From the NCBI GenBank assembly GCA_963716215.1, contig OY970298.1, positions 124,001 through 188,000 of the forward strand: DNA of 64,000 nucleotides, written 5' to 3'. Under the pieces are notes generated by a model. It was not told where the DNA came from. It made no database searches and worked only from the letters and a program-made list of their open reading frames with translations. A program made the translations under genes and the position numbers. This stretch comes from JACVRW01 sp963716215 (GTDB lineage Bacteria > Actinomycetota > Thermoleophilia > Solirubrobacterales > Thermoleophilaceae). This document shows, piece by piece, positions 16,130 to 24,081 of this stretch (within the stretch, counting starts at the first letter, position 1; each line of letters opens with the position of its first letter).

Positions 16130-17831
16130 TTACGCACCAGCGGGGGACCGCACTGCCGCGGCCTGCGCCGCCGGCTCCTGCTCGATCGCGTCGAGCACGG
16201 CCATGAATGCCGCGATCACGCGCGCGTCGAACTGCGATCCCGCGCAGCGGAGCAGCTCCACCCTGGCGGCCTTGGTGCCGATGCCGGGGCGGTACACCCG
16301 ATCCGCGGTCATCGCCTCGTAGGCGTCGGCGACCGCGATGATCTTCGACTCGAGCGCGATCTCTTCGTCGCGCAATCCGGCCGGATAGCCCTTGCCGTCG
16401 GGGCGCTCGTGGTGGCCGAGCACCCAGGTGCTGAGATCCTCGAGGCCCCGGCCGCCCAGCACCTCCGCGCCGATCTCGGGGTGCGTGCGGACCTGGGCCA
16501 GCTCCGAGGCCCCCAGCGTGGCCGGCTTCTGCAGGACGGCGTTTGGCACGCCGACCTTGCCGATGTCGTGCAGCCTGCCGGCGATCTCGATCCGCTCCAC
16601 GCGCTCGGGCGGCAGCCCGAGCTGCGCCGCCATCAGCGCGCAGTAGCGCCCGACGGTCCGCGAGTGGGTGGCGGTGCCGGCGTCGCGGATGTCGAGCTCC
16701 TCGGTCAGCGACAGCAGCGTGGCCAGGTGCGTGGCGTCGAGGCCGCGCCCCCCGCCTTCAGGGGCGAAGATCGCCGAGATCTCGCGGTTGAAGATGATCG
16801 AGCGGTTGCGCCCGAGCGCCTTCGCCGCGTAGAGCGCCTGGTCGGCCGACTCGATCACCATGTCGGCGGACGAGCCGTGGTCGGGGAAGTTGGCCACCCC
16901 GAAGCTGAAGGTGAGCGGCACCGGGTCGGCCGCGAACTCGCTGGCCACGGCGGAGCGCATCCGCTCCGCCGCGAGGTACGCGTCGTGCTCCGACGTGTCC
17001 GGCAGCAGGAGCGTGAACTCCTCGCCGCCGGTACGCGCCACGGTGTCGCCCACGCGCCGGTGGGACGCCAGGATGCGCGAGACCCGTACGAGCGCCCGGT
17101 CGCCGGCCCGGTGGCCGAGCTCGTCGTTCACGTGCTTGAAGTGGTCGAGGTCGCCGACCACGATGCTCAGGCGGCGTCCGCCGCGGCGGGCGCGCTCTAG
17201 CTCGAGCTCCACCTCCTGGTCGAGTGCGAGCCGGTTCTTGAGCTGGGTCAGCGCGTCCGTCCGGGCCGCCTCGGCGAGGCTGCGGACCAGCTGGGTCACC
17301 CCGCCGCGCACCGCGCGCAGCACGACCGCCACCGGTACCACGACCCCCACGAGCGTCACCCAGCTCGCCACCACGTCCTGGGACGGCACCGTCTCGAGCA
17401 GCACCACCAGGTAGCACGCGCTCATCAGGGCCAGCTGGAAGATCGCCTGGCGCACCGCGAAGAAGTAGGCCGAGTAGAGGGCCAGCCACGCGTAGAGCAG
17501 CTCCCCGGAGATCGTGGAGGCGCCCTCTGAGAGGAGCATGTTCGCGGAGATCAGCAGCGTGCCGAGCGCGGCCGCTGCCTGGAGGGTGGACGGTCGCAGC
17601 TCGTCGGAGTTGAGGTGCAGCGCCAGGGCGGCAAGCCCGCACGCGAGCGGTATGCCGAAGCGCACAAGTGGCGGTGCCTCGGTGCCCGGCAGCAGAGACG
17701 AGCAGCGCCATCAGCAGCGCGAGGCTTCCGAAGATGCCGCTACCGACACGCGCGGCAAAACGCGTGCTGGGCTCTAGTGGAGGGATTGCAGGTGCCTGCG
17801 TAGCCTCCCGCTGGGCCACCGGGGGCTCCAT
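16130..17831 (-). CDS. Membrane GGDEF/HD-GYP c-di-GMP protein, 5' end frameshifted
   Basis: The main frame (16130-17665, GTG start) encodes 511 residues: about five hydrophobic segments, a GGDEF domain with GGEEF (TGGEEFTLLL), and a C-terminal HD-GYP domain (LHDIGKVGVP, HHERPDGKGYP). It could both make c-di-GMP and degrade it. The expected N-terminus and first membrane helix lie in another frame: ATG 17831 begins MEPPVAQREATQ and continues to FGSLALLMALLVS, after which the sequence resumes naturally in the main frame as LLPGTEAPPLVRFGIP. A single-base indel near 17690-17705 (GTCTCTGCTG on the minus strand) would join them. It is either a sequencing error or a recent lesion. Confidence 0.8.
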
Positions 17832-17895
17832 GCCTTCAATGTCGAGCGATTGGCCGTGAAATGTGAGAGGGCGTCGCGGCCGATGGCCGAATCGC

Positions 17896-18556
17896 CTAGG
17901 CGCCGAGCTCGTCTCGCAGGGCGCCGAGTTGCTCGCGCAGGGAGGCCACCTCGTCCTCGAGCCGCTCCACGCGCGCGATCAGGCCGTCGCCCTCGGCCGA
18001 CGGCGGCTCCGGCACGACCGCGACCGGCGCCTGCACGGGCTCTGCAAGCGAGCTTGCAGGCTCCTCCTCCCCGGCCTCGGCGAGCCTGTGCGCGTAGCGC
18101 TGGCCGCGCTCGCCCGGGCGCCGCGGCAGCGCGACCGCGAGCTCCCGCTGCGCCAGCTCGCCGAGCGTCGCGTCGACCTCCTCGCCGGACTCGAAGCGGT
18201 GGATCCGCTCGCTGCGCTGGCGTAGCTCCCCCGCGGTCTGCGGGACCGCGCAGCATCAGCACGGTGAGCAGCGCGAGCTGCGGGTCGGTGAGGTCGAGCG
18301 CCTGCTTGAAGACGTGCTTGTACTTGACCGAGCGAGCGGTCGACCAGCTCGCCAGCGTCGTCCACTTGCGCTGTCCGAGCCGGTCCAGCGCGGCCCGGAC
18401 CGTGCCCTCGTCGTAGTCCACCACCGGGTCGCGGTTCGTCGACTGGTTGCAGGCCAGCCGCAGCGAGTTCAGCGTCAGCGGGTATTGGTCGGGGGTGGTC
18501 CGCTGCTTCTCGACGAGGCAGGCGACCACACGGATCTCCACGGCGTCGGGTTCCAC
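17896..18556 (-). pseudogene. YceH/DUF480 family protein, interrupted by a one-base frameshift
   Basis: From GTG 18556 the frame reads VEPDAVEIRVVACLVEKQ, TPDQYPLTLNSL and CNQSTNRDPVV, the signature of DUF480 (YceH) winged-helix proteins. At LMLRGP the frame turns into Pro/Arg-rich noise. Removing one base from GGG at 18242-18244 restores QTAGELRQRSERIHRFES, the expected second winged helix, and continues to a coiled-coil tail (ARVERLEDEVASLREQL) ending at TAG 17896-17898. The span is 661 bases (3n+1), consistent with one inserted base. The function of the family is unknown. The start shares DNA with the MFS promoter. Confidence 0.8.
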
Positions 18557-18563
18557 GGGCGCG

Positions 18564-18576
18564 TAGCTTAGGCGGG
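18564..18576 (+). promoter_or_regulatory. Leaderless-type -10 element for MFS gene (overlaps divergent -10)
   Basis: TAGCTT (18564-18569) plus 7 bases precedes GTG 18577. On the other strand TAAGCT (18570-18565) precedes the DUF480 GTG by 8 bases, so the two promoters overlap face to face. Confidence 0.45.
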
Positions 18577-19773
18577 GTGAGCGTCTACGCACGCATCCTG
18601 CGGACCCCGGGCGTGGCCATGATCGTGCTGGCCACGCTGATCGGACGGTTGCCGATCGGGATCAGCGGCCTGGCCATCCTGCTCTACGTGCGCGAGGTGA
18701 CCGGCTCGTTCGCCGCGGCGGGCGTCTGCGCCGGCGCGCTCGCCCTGGGCAGCGCGGTCGGCGCTCCGTTCCAGGGCCGCGTGGTCGATCGCCGCGGAGC
18801 GGCAATGCTGCTGCCGCTGGCGGCCGGCCACGCCGCCGGGCTGCTGGCGCTGTGGGGCGCGGGCGCGGCGGACTCCCCGACCAGCGTGCTCGCCGTGCTG
18901 TCGCTCGTCGCCGGCGCTGCGCTCCCGCCGGTGAGCTCGGTGCTGCGCTCGCGCTGGCCCTACCTGCTCGCCAACAGGCCCGAGCTCGTCCAGGGCGCCT
19001 TCGCGCTCGACTCCGTGCTGATCGACCTGGTGTTCGTTGCCGGCCCACTGCTCACGACCGTCGTGGTGGCAACGGTGGGCGCCCAGTACGCGCTGATCGT
19101 GTCGGCCGGCTGCGTGCTGATCGGGACGACGATGATGCTGAGCGGACTGAGGGGCCAGCCGGGGCCCGAGCCGAGCGGCGCGACCACTCGCGCGATCGGG
19201 CTCGGCGCGCTGGCCGACCCGGGACTGCGCACGCTGGTGTTCGCCAGCCTGCCGGTGGGCTTCGCGCTCGGTGCGATCGAAGTGGTCGTGCCCGCCTTCG
19301 CCGAGGGCGAGGGCTCGAACGCGCTGGCTGGGGTGCTGCTGGCCGTGTGGTCGGGCGCCAGCGGCGTGGGCGGCCTGGCCTGGGGAGTCAGCGCAACCCG
19401 CTTCTCGCTGCTCGAGGCGCACCTGGGCTTCGCGTGGCTGCTACCGCTGGCGATGGCGCCCCTGATGCTCGCCACCTCCCCGCTGACGATGGGGCTGTTC
19501 GTGGTGCTGGCGGGGCTGCCGATCGCCCCGCTGATCGCCTCGCGCAACCAGCTCGTCCAGCGCGTGGCGCCGGTGGGCACGGAGACTGAGGCGTTCACCT
19601 GGCCGCTGACGGCACTGGTGGCGGGCGTGTCGGCCGGTGCGGCGGTGGCGGGCATCGTCATCGAGTCCAGCTCGTGGACGACCGCCGTGCTCGTTTCGAT
19701 CGCGGTCGCTGCGATCGGCGCGGTCGTGGTGGGCTCACGCCGGCAAACGCTGGTGCAGCCGCAGGCGGCCTGA
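18577..19773 (+). CDS. MFS transporter
   Basis: 398 residues with about twelve hydrophobic segments. The first half has GAPFQGRVVDRRGAAMLLP, the MFS loop 2-3 motif, and RWPYLLANRPELVQGAFALDS, a pattern found in actinobacterial efflux-type MFS proteins. Direction and substrate are not clear; drug efflux is the usual guess. It is divergent from the DUF480 gene. Confidence 0.87.
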   Translation: MSVYARILRTPGVAMIVLATLIGRLPIGISGLAILLYVREVTGSFAAAGVCAGALALGSAVGAPFQGRVVDRRGAAMLLPLAAGHAAGLLALWGAGAADSPTSVLAVLSLVAGAALPPVSSVLRSRWPYLLANRPELVQGAFALDSVLIDLVFVAGPLLTTVVVATVGAQYALIVSAGCVLIGTTMMLSGLRGQPGPEPSGATTRAIGLGALADPGLRTLVFASLPVGFALGAIEVVVPAFAEGEGSNALAGVLLAVWSGASGVGGLAWGVSATRFSLLEAHLGFAWLLPLAMAPLMLATSPLTMGLFVVLAGLPIAPLIASRNQLVQRVAPVGTETEAFTWPLTALVAGVSAGAAVAGIVIESSSWTTAVLVSIAVAAIGAVVVGSRRQTLVQPQAA

Positions 19774-19776
19774 GGG

Positions 19777-19789
19777 TAGAGTCGCGGCC
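19777..19789 (+). promoter_or_regulatory. Leaderless-type -10 element for the SRPBCC gene
   Basis: TAGAGT (19777-19782) plus 7 bases precedes ATG 19790. Confidence 0.45.
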
Positions 19790-20245
19790 ATGGGAGTCAT
19801 CAAGGGCGACCGCAGCGTTGAGATCGATGCCCCGATCGAGCGCTGCTACGAGATCGCGGCCGACGTAGAGAACGCAACCGAGTGGCAGGGCTCGCTCAAG
19901 GACGTCGAGGTGCTCGAGCGCGACGACCAGCGCCGCCCGCTGCTGGTGGAGACCGAATCCGACGCGAAGGTGAAGACCGTGCGCGCCGTGCTGCGGTTCT
20001 CCTACGAGCCGTCCACCGCGATCCGCTGGGTGCAGGAGAAGGGCGACACGAAGTCGCTGGTCGGCTCGTGGGCCTTCGAGGATCTGGGCGGTGGGCGCAC
20101 GCGCGCGACCTACGGGCTCGAAGCGGACCCGGGGCGCATGCTCGGGCTGCTGCTGCGCGGCCCCGCCGAGGGCAAGGTGCGCGACTTCCTGCTCGGCGAC
20201 GCGGCCGAAGGCCTGAAGCAGAAGGCCGAGAGCCAGCAGTCCTAG
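19790..20245 (+). CDS. SRPBCC (START-like) family protein
   Basis: 151 residues beginning MGVIKGDRSVEIDAPIERCYEIAADVENATEW, the usual opening of polyketide-cyclase/START-like proteins that bind hydrophobic ligands in a helix-grip fold. No catalytic residues can be assigned. ATG 19790 is preferred over longer frames that begin inside the MFS gene. It is followed by an HxlR-type regulator. Confidence 0.85.
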   Translation: MGVIKGDRSVEIDAPIERCYEIAADVENATEWQGSLKDVEVLERDDQRRPLLVETESDAKVKTVRAVLRFSYEPSTAIRWVQEKGDTKSLVGSWAFEDLGGGRTRATYGLEADPGRMLGLLLRGPAEGKVRDFLLGDAAEGLKQKAESQQS

Positions 20246-20255
20246 AAAACAACTA

Positions 20256-20272
20256 CCTGGGTAAGAACCAGG
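20256..20272. promoter_or_regulatory. Inverted repeat upstream of the HxlR-type gene
   Basis: CCTGG (20256-20260), 7 bases, CCAGG (20268-20272). It lies just upstream of the TACACT -10 and could be an autoregulatory operator. Short and unverified. Confidence 0.3.
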
Positions 20273-20281
20273 ATCAGCCGG

Positions 20282-20293
20282 TACACTGTCGGC
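20282..20293 (+). promoter_or_regulatory. Leaderless-type -10 element before an ATA codon
   Basis: TACACT (20282-20287) plus 6 bases is followed by ATA at 20294, where the HxlR-type protein should begin. The spacing equals that of confirmed starts in this window. Confidence 0.4.
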
Positions 20294-20962
20294 ATACCCG
20301 GCCGGCGCACATACGGGGAAGCATGCGCGACCGCCCACGCCCTCGACATTCTCGGGGAGCGCTGGGCCCTGCTGATCGCGCGCGAGCTGTTGCTAGGACC
20401 GAAGCGCTTCACCGACATCCGGGCGGGCATCCCCCACGCGAGCCCGAACGTGCTGGCCCAGCGCCTGCGCGAGCTGGAGCACGACGGCGTGGTCCACCGC
20501 CGCAAGCTGGGGCCGCCCTCGAGCGCACGCGTCTACGAGTTGACCGACTGGGGCCTCCAGCTCGAGCCGGTGCTCGCGTCGCTGGGACGTTGGGGCATCC
20601 GCTCGCCGTCGATGGATCCCGCCGGCACAGTGAGCCCCGACTCGCTGATGCTCGCGCTAAGAAGCCTGTTCGACCCGGGCGACCGCGACTGGAGCGCCGT
20701 GTACGAGCTGCGCTTCGGTGAGGACCGCTTCCGGGTCGGCGTGGCCGGCGGACAGATCGAGGTTGCCCGTGGTGATGCGCCCGCGCCGGACGCGGTCGTC
20801 GCGACCGACGCGGCGACCTTCGCCGGCTTGCTCACGGGCCAGCTGACGGTCGAGTCGGCCAGCGACGGCGGCCTGCTGGAGCTGACCGGCGACGCCGGCG
20901 CGGTCGAGCTCCTGCTCGACGCGATCCGCGTGCCCGAGCCGGCCCCGGCGCCCGCCGCCTAG
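20294..20962 (+). CDS. HxlR-type transcriptional regulator with SCP2-like C-terminal domain
   Basis: 222 residues if started at ATA 20294. The HxlR winged helix reads RRTYGEACATAHALDILGERW, LLLGPKRFTDI and SPNVLAQRLRELE. The C-terminal half (YELRFGEDRFRV..., ESASDGGLLELTGD) looks like an SCP2 sterol-carrier domain, a combination known among such regulators. No ATG, GTG or TTG exists between the upstream in-frame stop (20243-20245) and the HTH. TTG 20390 would delete half of the HTH. An ATA start, or a G-to-A change or error in an original ATG, best explains this. A terminator-like hairpin sits at 20973-20992. Confidence 0.82.
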   Translation: MPGRRTYGEACATAHALDILGERWALLIARELLLGPKRFTDIRAGIPHASPNVLAQRLRELEHDGVVHRRKLGPPSSARVYELTDWGLQLEPVLASLGRWGIRSPSMDPAGTVSPDSLMLALRSLFDPGDRDWSAVYELRFGEDRFRVGVAGGQIEVARGDAPAPDAVVATDAATFAGLLTGQLTVESASDGGLLELTGDAGAVELLLDAIRVPEPAPAPAA

Positions 20963-21942
20963 CGGCAGCTTTGCGGGCGCTTGTGCGCCCGCAGGACCTT
21001 CTCGTACGCGCGCGGGCGCGAGGTCATCGTGCCGTCGACGCACATGTCGATCAGCCGGCGCCAGGTGGGCCCCGAGTCGCGGTCCTCGCCGCTGAACCAG
21101 TTCTGCCACGCGTAGCCGTCGCGGTGGGCGCGGGCCACGTTCTCCGCGGTCGTGATCGGCACCAGCTCGCTGCCGTACTTGAAGATGATCGGCACCTGGA
21201 ATGCCGCCACGCCGGGGCCGGGCTCGCCCATGCCGAGCCAGGTGGCGAAGCCGGTTGTGCCGGGCGCGATGTCGATCGCCGGGACGAGCTCGTGGAAGCG
21301 GTCCACGGCCGCCTGCTGGAAGGAGACGACGATCAGGTCGCGCCGGCGCGTGTTCTCGAGCAGGCCCGCGAGCACCTCGGCGTTCTCCACGTACTCCTCG
21401 GTCGCCTCGTCAGGGGTGCGGCCCTTGATCTCGACGTTGATCGGGGTGTGTGGGAACGCCCGCATCACCTCGGACAGCGTTGGCACTCGGAAGTCCGCCG
21501 CCTTGAAGCCCTTGGGCGCCTTGCGGCGGCCGGTCGCGACGCCGCGGAAGCGGTAGGCGCGCGCCCGGTGGTCGTGGCTGTAGTGGTCCTCCTCGCCCGG
21601 CGCGAACCAGTACGCGGCGTCCAGGCGCTTGATCTGCTTGAGCGTCTTCGACGCGACCGTGCCGTGGCCGTTCGTCTTGCCGTCCACAGTGGTGTCGTGC
21701 ATCACGATCACCTTGCCGTCCTTGGTCACGCCGATGTCCAGCTCGAGCATGTCGGCCCCGGCGCGAACGGCCTTGCGGAAGGCGTACAGCGTGTTCGACG
21801 GGAACTCGTCCTCGCCGCCCTGGTGGGCGATGTTCAGCGGAGCGCGCTTCTGGATCCAGCGGTTGGCGGCTCCGGCTGGCGCGGCAGCGACAACCGCCGC
21901 GAGCAGGACGATGGCGAGCGCGACGGGCGCGAGGCGACGCAT
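20959..21942 (-). CDS. Secreted glycerophosphodiester phosphodiesterase
   Basis: 327 residues from ATG 21942, with a signal peptide (VALAIVLLAAVVAAAPAGA). The GDPD core has HQGGEDEFPSNTLYAF, ELDIGVTKDGKVIVMHD and VEIKGRTPDEATEEY, matching the catalytic His and metal-binding acidic residues, with HQ in place of the usual HR. It should cleave glycerophosphodiesters such as phospholipid headgroups outside the cell. A TAGCGT -10 lies 7 bases upstream. Its stop overlaps the HxlR-type stop region by 4 bases. Confidence 0.9.
   Translation of the reverse strand: MRRLAPVALAIVLLAAVVAAAPAGAANRWIQKRAPLNIAHQGGEDEFPSNTLYAFRKAVRAGADMLELDIGVTKDGKVIVMHDTTVDGKTNGHGTVASKTLKQIKRLDAAYWFAPGEEDHYSHDHRARAYRFRGVATGRRKAPKGFKAADFRVPTLSEVMRAFPHTPINVEIKGRTPDEATEEYVENAEVLAGLLENTRRRDLIVVSFQQAAVDRFHELVPAIDIAPGTTGFATWLGMGEPGPGVAAFQVPIIFKYGSELVPITTAENVARAHRDGYAWQNWFSGEDRDSGPTWRRLIDMCVDGTMTSRPRAYEKVLRAHKRPQSCR
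20973..20992 (+). terminator. Hairpin after the HxlR-type gene, inside the convergent GDPD 3' end
   Basis: GCGGGCGC-TTGT-GCGCCCGC forms an 8-bp perfect stem 10 bases past the HxlR-type stop. It lies within the last codons of the GDPD gene. No T-run. Confidence 0.4.
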
Positions 21943-21955
21943 GGCGGCGACGCTA
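21943..21955 (-). promoter_or_regulatory. Leaderless-type -10 element for the GDPD gene
   Basis: Minus-strand TAGCGT (21955-21950) plus 7 bases precedes ATG 21942, which also gives the best signal peptide. The element overlaps the stop region of the next upstream gene. Confidence 0.45.
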
Positions 21956-22363
21956 GCAGTTGCCCGGCGGCCGGCTGCCCACCGCGGCCCGAGCGGCATC
22001 CATGTCCGCGCAGGGCTGCATGCGGGTGACCTTGCCGTCCACGACCCAGTTCACCACGACGGCCCGCTGTTCGACCTCGATACCGCTCGCCGCGCCGCGC
22101 CCGACGAGCCGGAGGGGGACGATCACGGCCTCGCCCTCCTCGAGCAGCTCGAGCGGCTCGAAGCGCACGTCCTGTAGGCCGTCGAACGCGGCGAAGTAGC
22201 GCCGCGCGCCCGCGTGCCCCTCGTACACGTCGGGCTCGGCGGAGAGCGTCGGCGGGACCTCGGCCACGAAGTCCTCGTCGAGCAGATCGATGGCCTCCTC
22301 GAGCCCACCGCTGCTGAAGCGCTCGAACAGCTCGCGGACGATCTCGAGATTCGACAGGCCCAT
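21953..22363 (-). CDS. SnoaL-like / NTF2-like protein
   Basis: 136 residues with the alpha+beta barrel pattern of SnoaL-like proteins: NLEIVRELFERFSSGGLEEAIDLLDEDFV at the start, GHAGARRYFAAFDG, then strands with VVVNWVVDGKVTRM. It may be an enzyme or a ligand-binding protein; nothing fixes the substrate. It lies 15 bases after the FMN reductase stop, so the two may be one transcript. Confidence 0.82.
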   Translation of the reverse strand: MGLSNLEIVRELFERFSSGGLEEAIDLLDEDFVAEVPPTLSAEPDVYEGHAGARRYFAAFDGLQDVRFEPLELLEEGEAVIVPLRLVGRGAASGIEVEQRAVVVNWVVDGKVTRMQPCADMDAARAAVGSRPPGNC

Positions 22364-22378
22364 CGTCGGCCGGTCACG

Positions 22379-22936
22379 TTAGCTCGCCGCCGCGAGCGGC
22401 GCCGACACCTCCCGGGCCAGCGACTCGATCAGCCAGCCGAGGTGCTCCCCCAGCTCAGGGTCGGCCAGCTCGCCCCGGGGCGTGAAGGCGTGGCCGGCGA
22501 GCCCCACGGGCAGCTCGTCGTCGAGCACGCGCGCGCCCGCGTGGTGGAGCACCTTGCGAAGCTCGGCCTGCGCCCAAACCGCGCCGAACAGCCCTGTGCT
22601 GGCGCCGATCACGGCCACAGGCCGGTCGCGCAGCGCGTTGCGGGGGAAGGGCCGCGACGCCCAGTCGATCGCGTTCTTGAGCACCCCCGGGATCGAGGCG
22701 TTGTATTCGGGCGTGCTGATCAGCAGCGCGTCCGCGTCGGCGATCTGCCCGCGCAGGGACGCGACCGCCGGGGGCGCCGGCTCCACGTCGGCGTCCTCGT
22801 CGTAGGGCGGCAGGGAGCCGAGGCCCTCGTAGAGGTCCAGCTCCACCCCGGGCGGCAGCGCGAGTGCCGCCGCCCGGAGCAGCTGGGTGTTGTGGGAGTC
22901 GCTTCGCAGCGACCCCGACATCGCGAGGATCCGCAT
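22379..22936 (-). CDS. NADPH-dependent FMN reductase family protein
   Basis: 185 residues with the flavodoxin-like pattern of this family: MSGSLRSDSHNTQLLRAA (phosphate-binding loop), STPEYNASIPGVLKNAIDWASR and VIGASTGLFGAVWAQAELRKVL. It should reduce FMN or a small quinone-like substrate using NADPH. The ATG at 22936 lies 8 bases after the yceI stop, suggesting co-transcription with yceI and MarR-linked control. Confidence 0.88.
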   Translation of the reverse strand: MRILAMSGSLRSDSHNTQLLRAAALALPPGVELDLYEGLGSLPPYDEDADVEPAPPAVASLRGQIADADALLISTPEYNASIPGVLKNAIDWASRPFPRNALRDRPVAVIGASTGLFGAVWAQAELRKVLHHAGARVLDDELPVGLAGHAFTPRGELADPELGEHLGWLIESLAREVSAPLAAAS

Positions 22937-22943
22937 CGGGGCC

Positions 22944-23492
22944 CTAGCCCTCCGGCTGGACCACGTAGAGGTTGACCTCGAGCGCCACGTCGTAGGCGAG
23001 CGCGTCGCCGCCGCCGGGGAGCTTCATCTGCCAGTCGAAGCCGAAGTCGCGGCGGTCGACGACCGTCGCCAGCTCGAAGCCGGACCGCAGGCCGCCGCCG
23101 GCTGCCGCCACCGGCCCGGACCAGGTACCCGAGATGGCCACCGGCCGGGTCGTCCCGGCGATCGTGAGCTCGCCGTCGAGGCGGGCGGTGCCGTCCTCGT
23201 CCAGGTCGACGTTGGTGGACCGGAACGTGACCTCGGGATGGTTCTCGACGTCGAAGAACTCCGGGCCGAGCACGTGCGCGCGGAACTGGGGCGGGTCCTG
23301 GATCGAGATCGACTCGGGCCGAGCGGAGCCCTCGAGCACGAGGCCGTCGTCGCCCGCCGTGAGCGTGGCGCTCACATCTCCCAGCGTGCCGCGGAACTTG
23401 CCCGCACCGGCGTATGAGACTGCGAAGCCGAACGTCGAGTGGACCGGATCGGCCTGAAAGGTGCCCGAGAAGGGCTGTACTGCGGTGGTCAT
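22944..23492 (-). CDS. YceI family lipid-binding protein
   Basis: 182 residues with the YceI lipocalin-like pattern: FQADPVHSTFGFAVSYAGAGKFRG, then DPPQFRAHVLGPEFFDVENHPEVTFRST and the closing RRDFGFDWQMKLPGG. Members bind isoprenoid-like lipids. There is no signal peptide, so it would be cytoplasmic. ATG 23492 has a strong GGAGGAG site, one of the best in the window. The gene is divergent from marR across a palindrome that overlaps its -10 TATAGT. Confidence 0.9.
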   Translation of the reverse strand: MTTAVQPFSGTFQADPVHSTFGFAVSYAGAGKFRGTLGDVSATLTAGDDGLVLEGSARPESISIQDPPQFRAHVLGPEFFDVENHPEVTFRSTNVDLDEDGTARLDGELTIAGTTRPVAISGTWSGPVAAAGGGLRSGFELATVVDRRDFGFDWQMKLPGGGDALAYDVALEVNLYVVQPEG

Positions 23493-23527
23493 GGCAACTC
23501 CTCCGAGTTCGTGGTGAACTACCAACA

Positions 23528-23540
23528 TGGTACTATACCA
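23528..23540. promoter_or_regulatory. Palindromic operator between yceI and marR
   Basis: TGGTA-CTA-TACCA is a perfect inverted repeat. It overlaps a minus-strand -10 (TATAGT, 23537-23532) for yceI and a plus-strand TACTAT for marR. It is the likely binding site of the adjacent MarR protein. Confidence 0.6.
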
Positions 23541-23562
23541 GCAAATGTTCGAAGGTAATCTC

Positions 23563-24060
23563 GTGTCTATGGCCCAGGCCGCCTCGACAGCCACCGATCG
23601 CCTGCCCTACGGGGTGCTGCTCGCCCGCCTCGGACAGGAGGCCACAGCACGCTTCCGCCGCTCGCTGCGCCCGCTCAACCTCGGCGCGCAGCAGTTCATC
23701 GTGCTCAAGCAGCTGGAGGCGGTCGGCTCGTGCTCCCAGAGCGAGCTGGCCGACGCGCTGGGCATCGACTACAGCAACCTCGCGACCGTTACCGGCGAGC
23801 TGTGCCGGCGCGGGCTGATCGAGCGGTCGCGCGACGAGAACGACCGGCGGCGTTACGTCATGGCGACGACAGGCGAGGGCCGCCAGCTGCTCGCCGATGC
23901 CGACAAGGCGATCGCCACTGGCGAGGAGGACATGCTGCAGGCGCTCGGCGAGGACGAGCGCCGGATGATGTGGGACCTGCTCCGCCGGATGGCCGACACG
24001 CTCGAGCTGTGCCCGAGCAGCGAGGTCGAGGCCTGCGCCGAGGTCGTCGAGGGCGAGTAG
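23563..24060 (+). CDS. MarR family transcriptional regulator
   Basis: 165 residues from GTG 23563, chosen because GAAGG lies 7 bases upstream; ATG 23569 and ATG 23527 are alternatives. The winged helix reads SQSELADALGIDYSNLATVTGELCRRGLIERSRDENDRRRYVMATT with the DxR wing. It probably represses itself and the divergent yceI-FMN reductase genes through the palindrome at 23528-23540. The ligand is unknown. A short hairpin follows. Confidence 0.9.
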   Translation: MSMAQAASTATDRLPYGVLLARLGQEATARFRRSLRPLNLGAQQFIVLKQLEAVGSCSQSELADALGIDYSNLATVTGELCRRGLIERSRDENDRRRYVMATTGEGRQLLADADKAIATGEEDMLQALGEDERRMMWDLLRRMADTLELCPSSEVEACAEVVEGE

Positions 24061-24076
24061 CCCGCCACCCGGCGGG
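24061..24076 (+). terminator. Short hairpin between convergent marR and phosphotransferase genes
   Basis: CCCGCC-ACCC-GGCGGG, a 6-bp stem starting directly after the marR stop. No T-run, so a weak call. Confidence 0.35.
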
Positions 24077-24081
24077 CTGTG

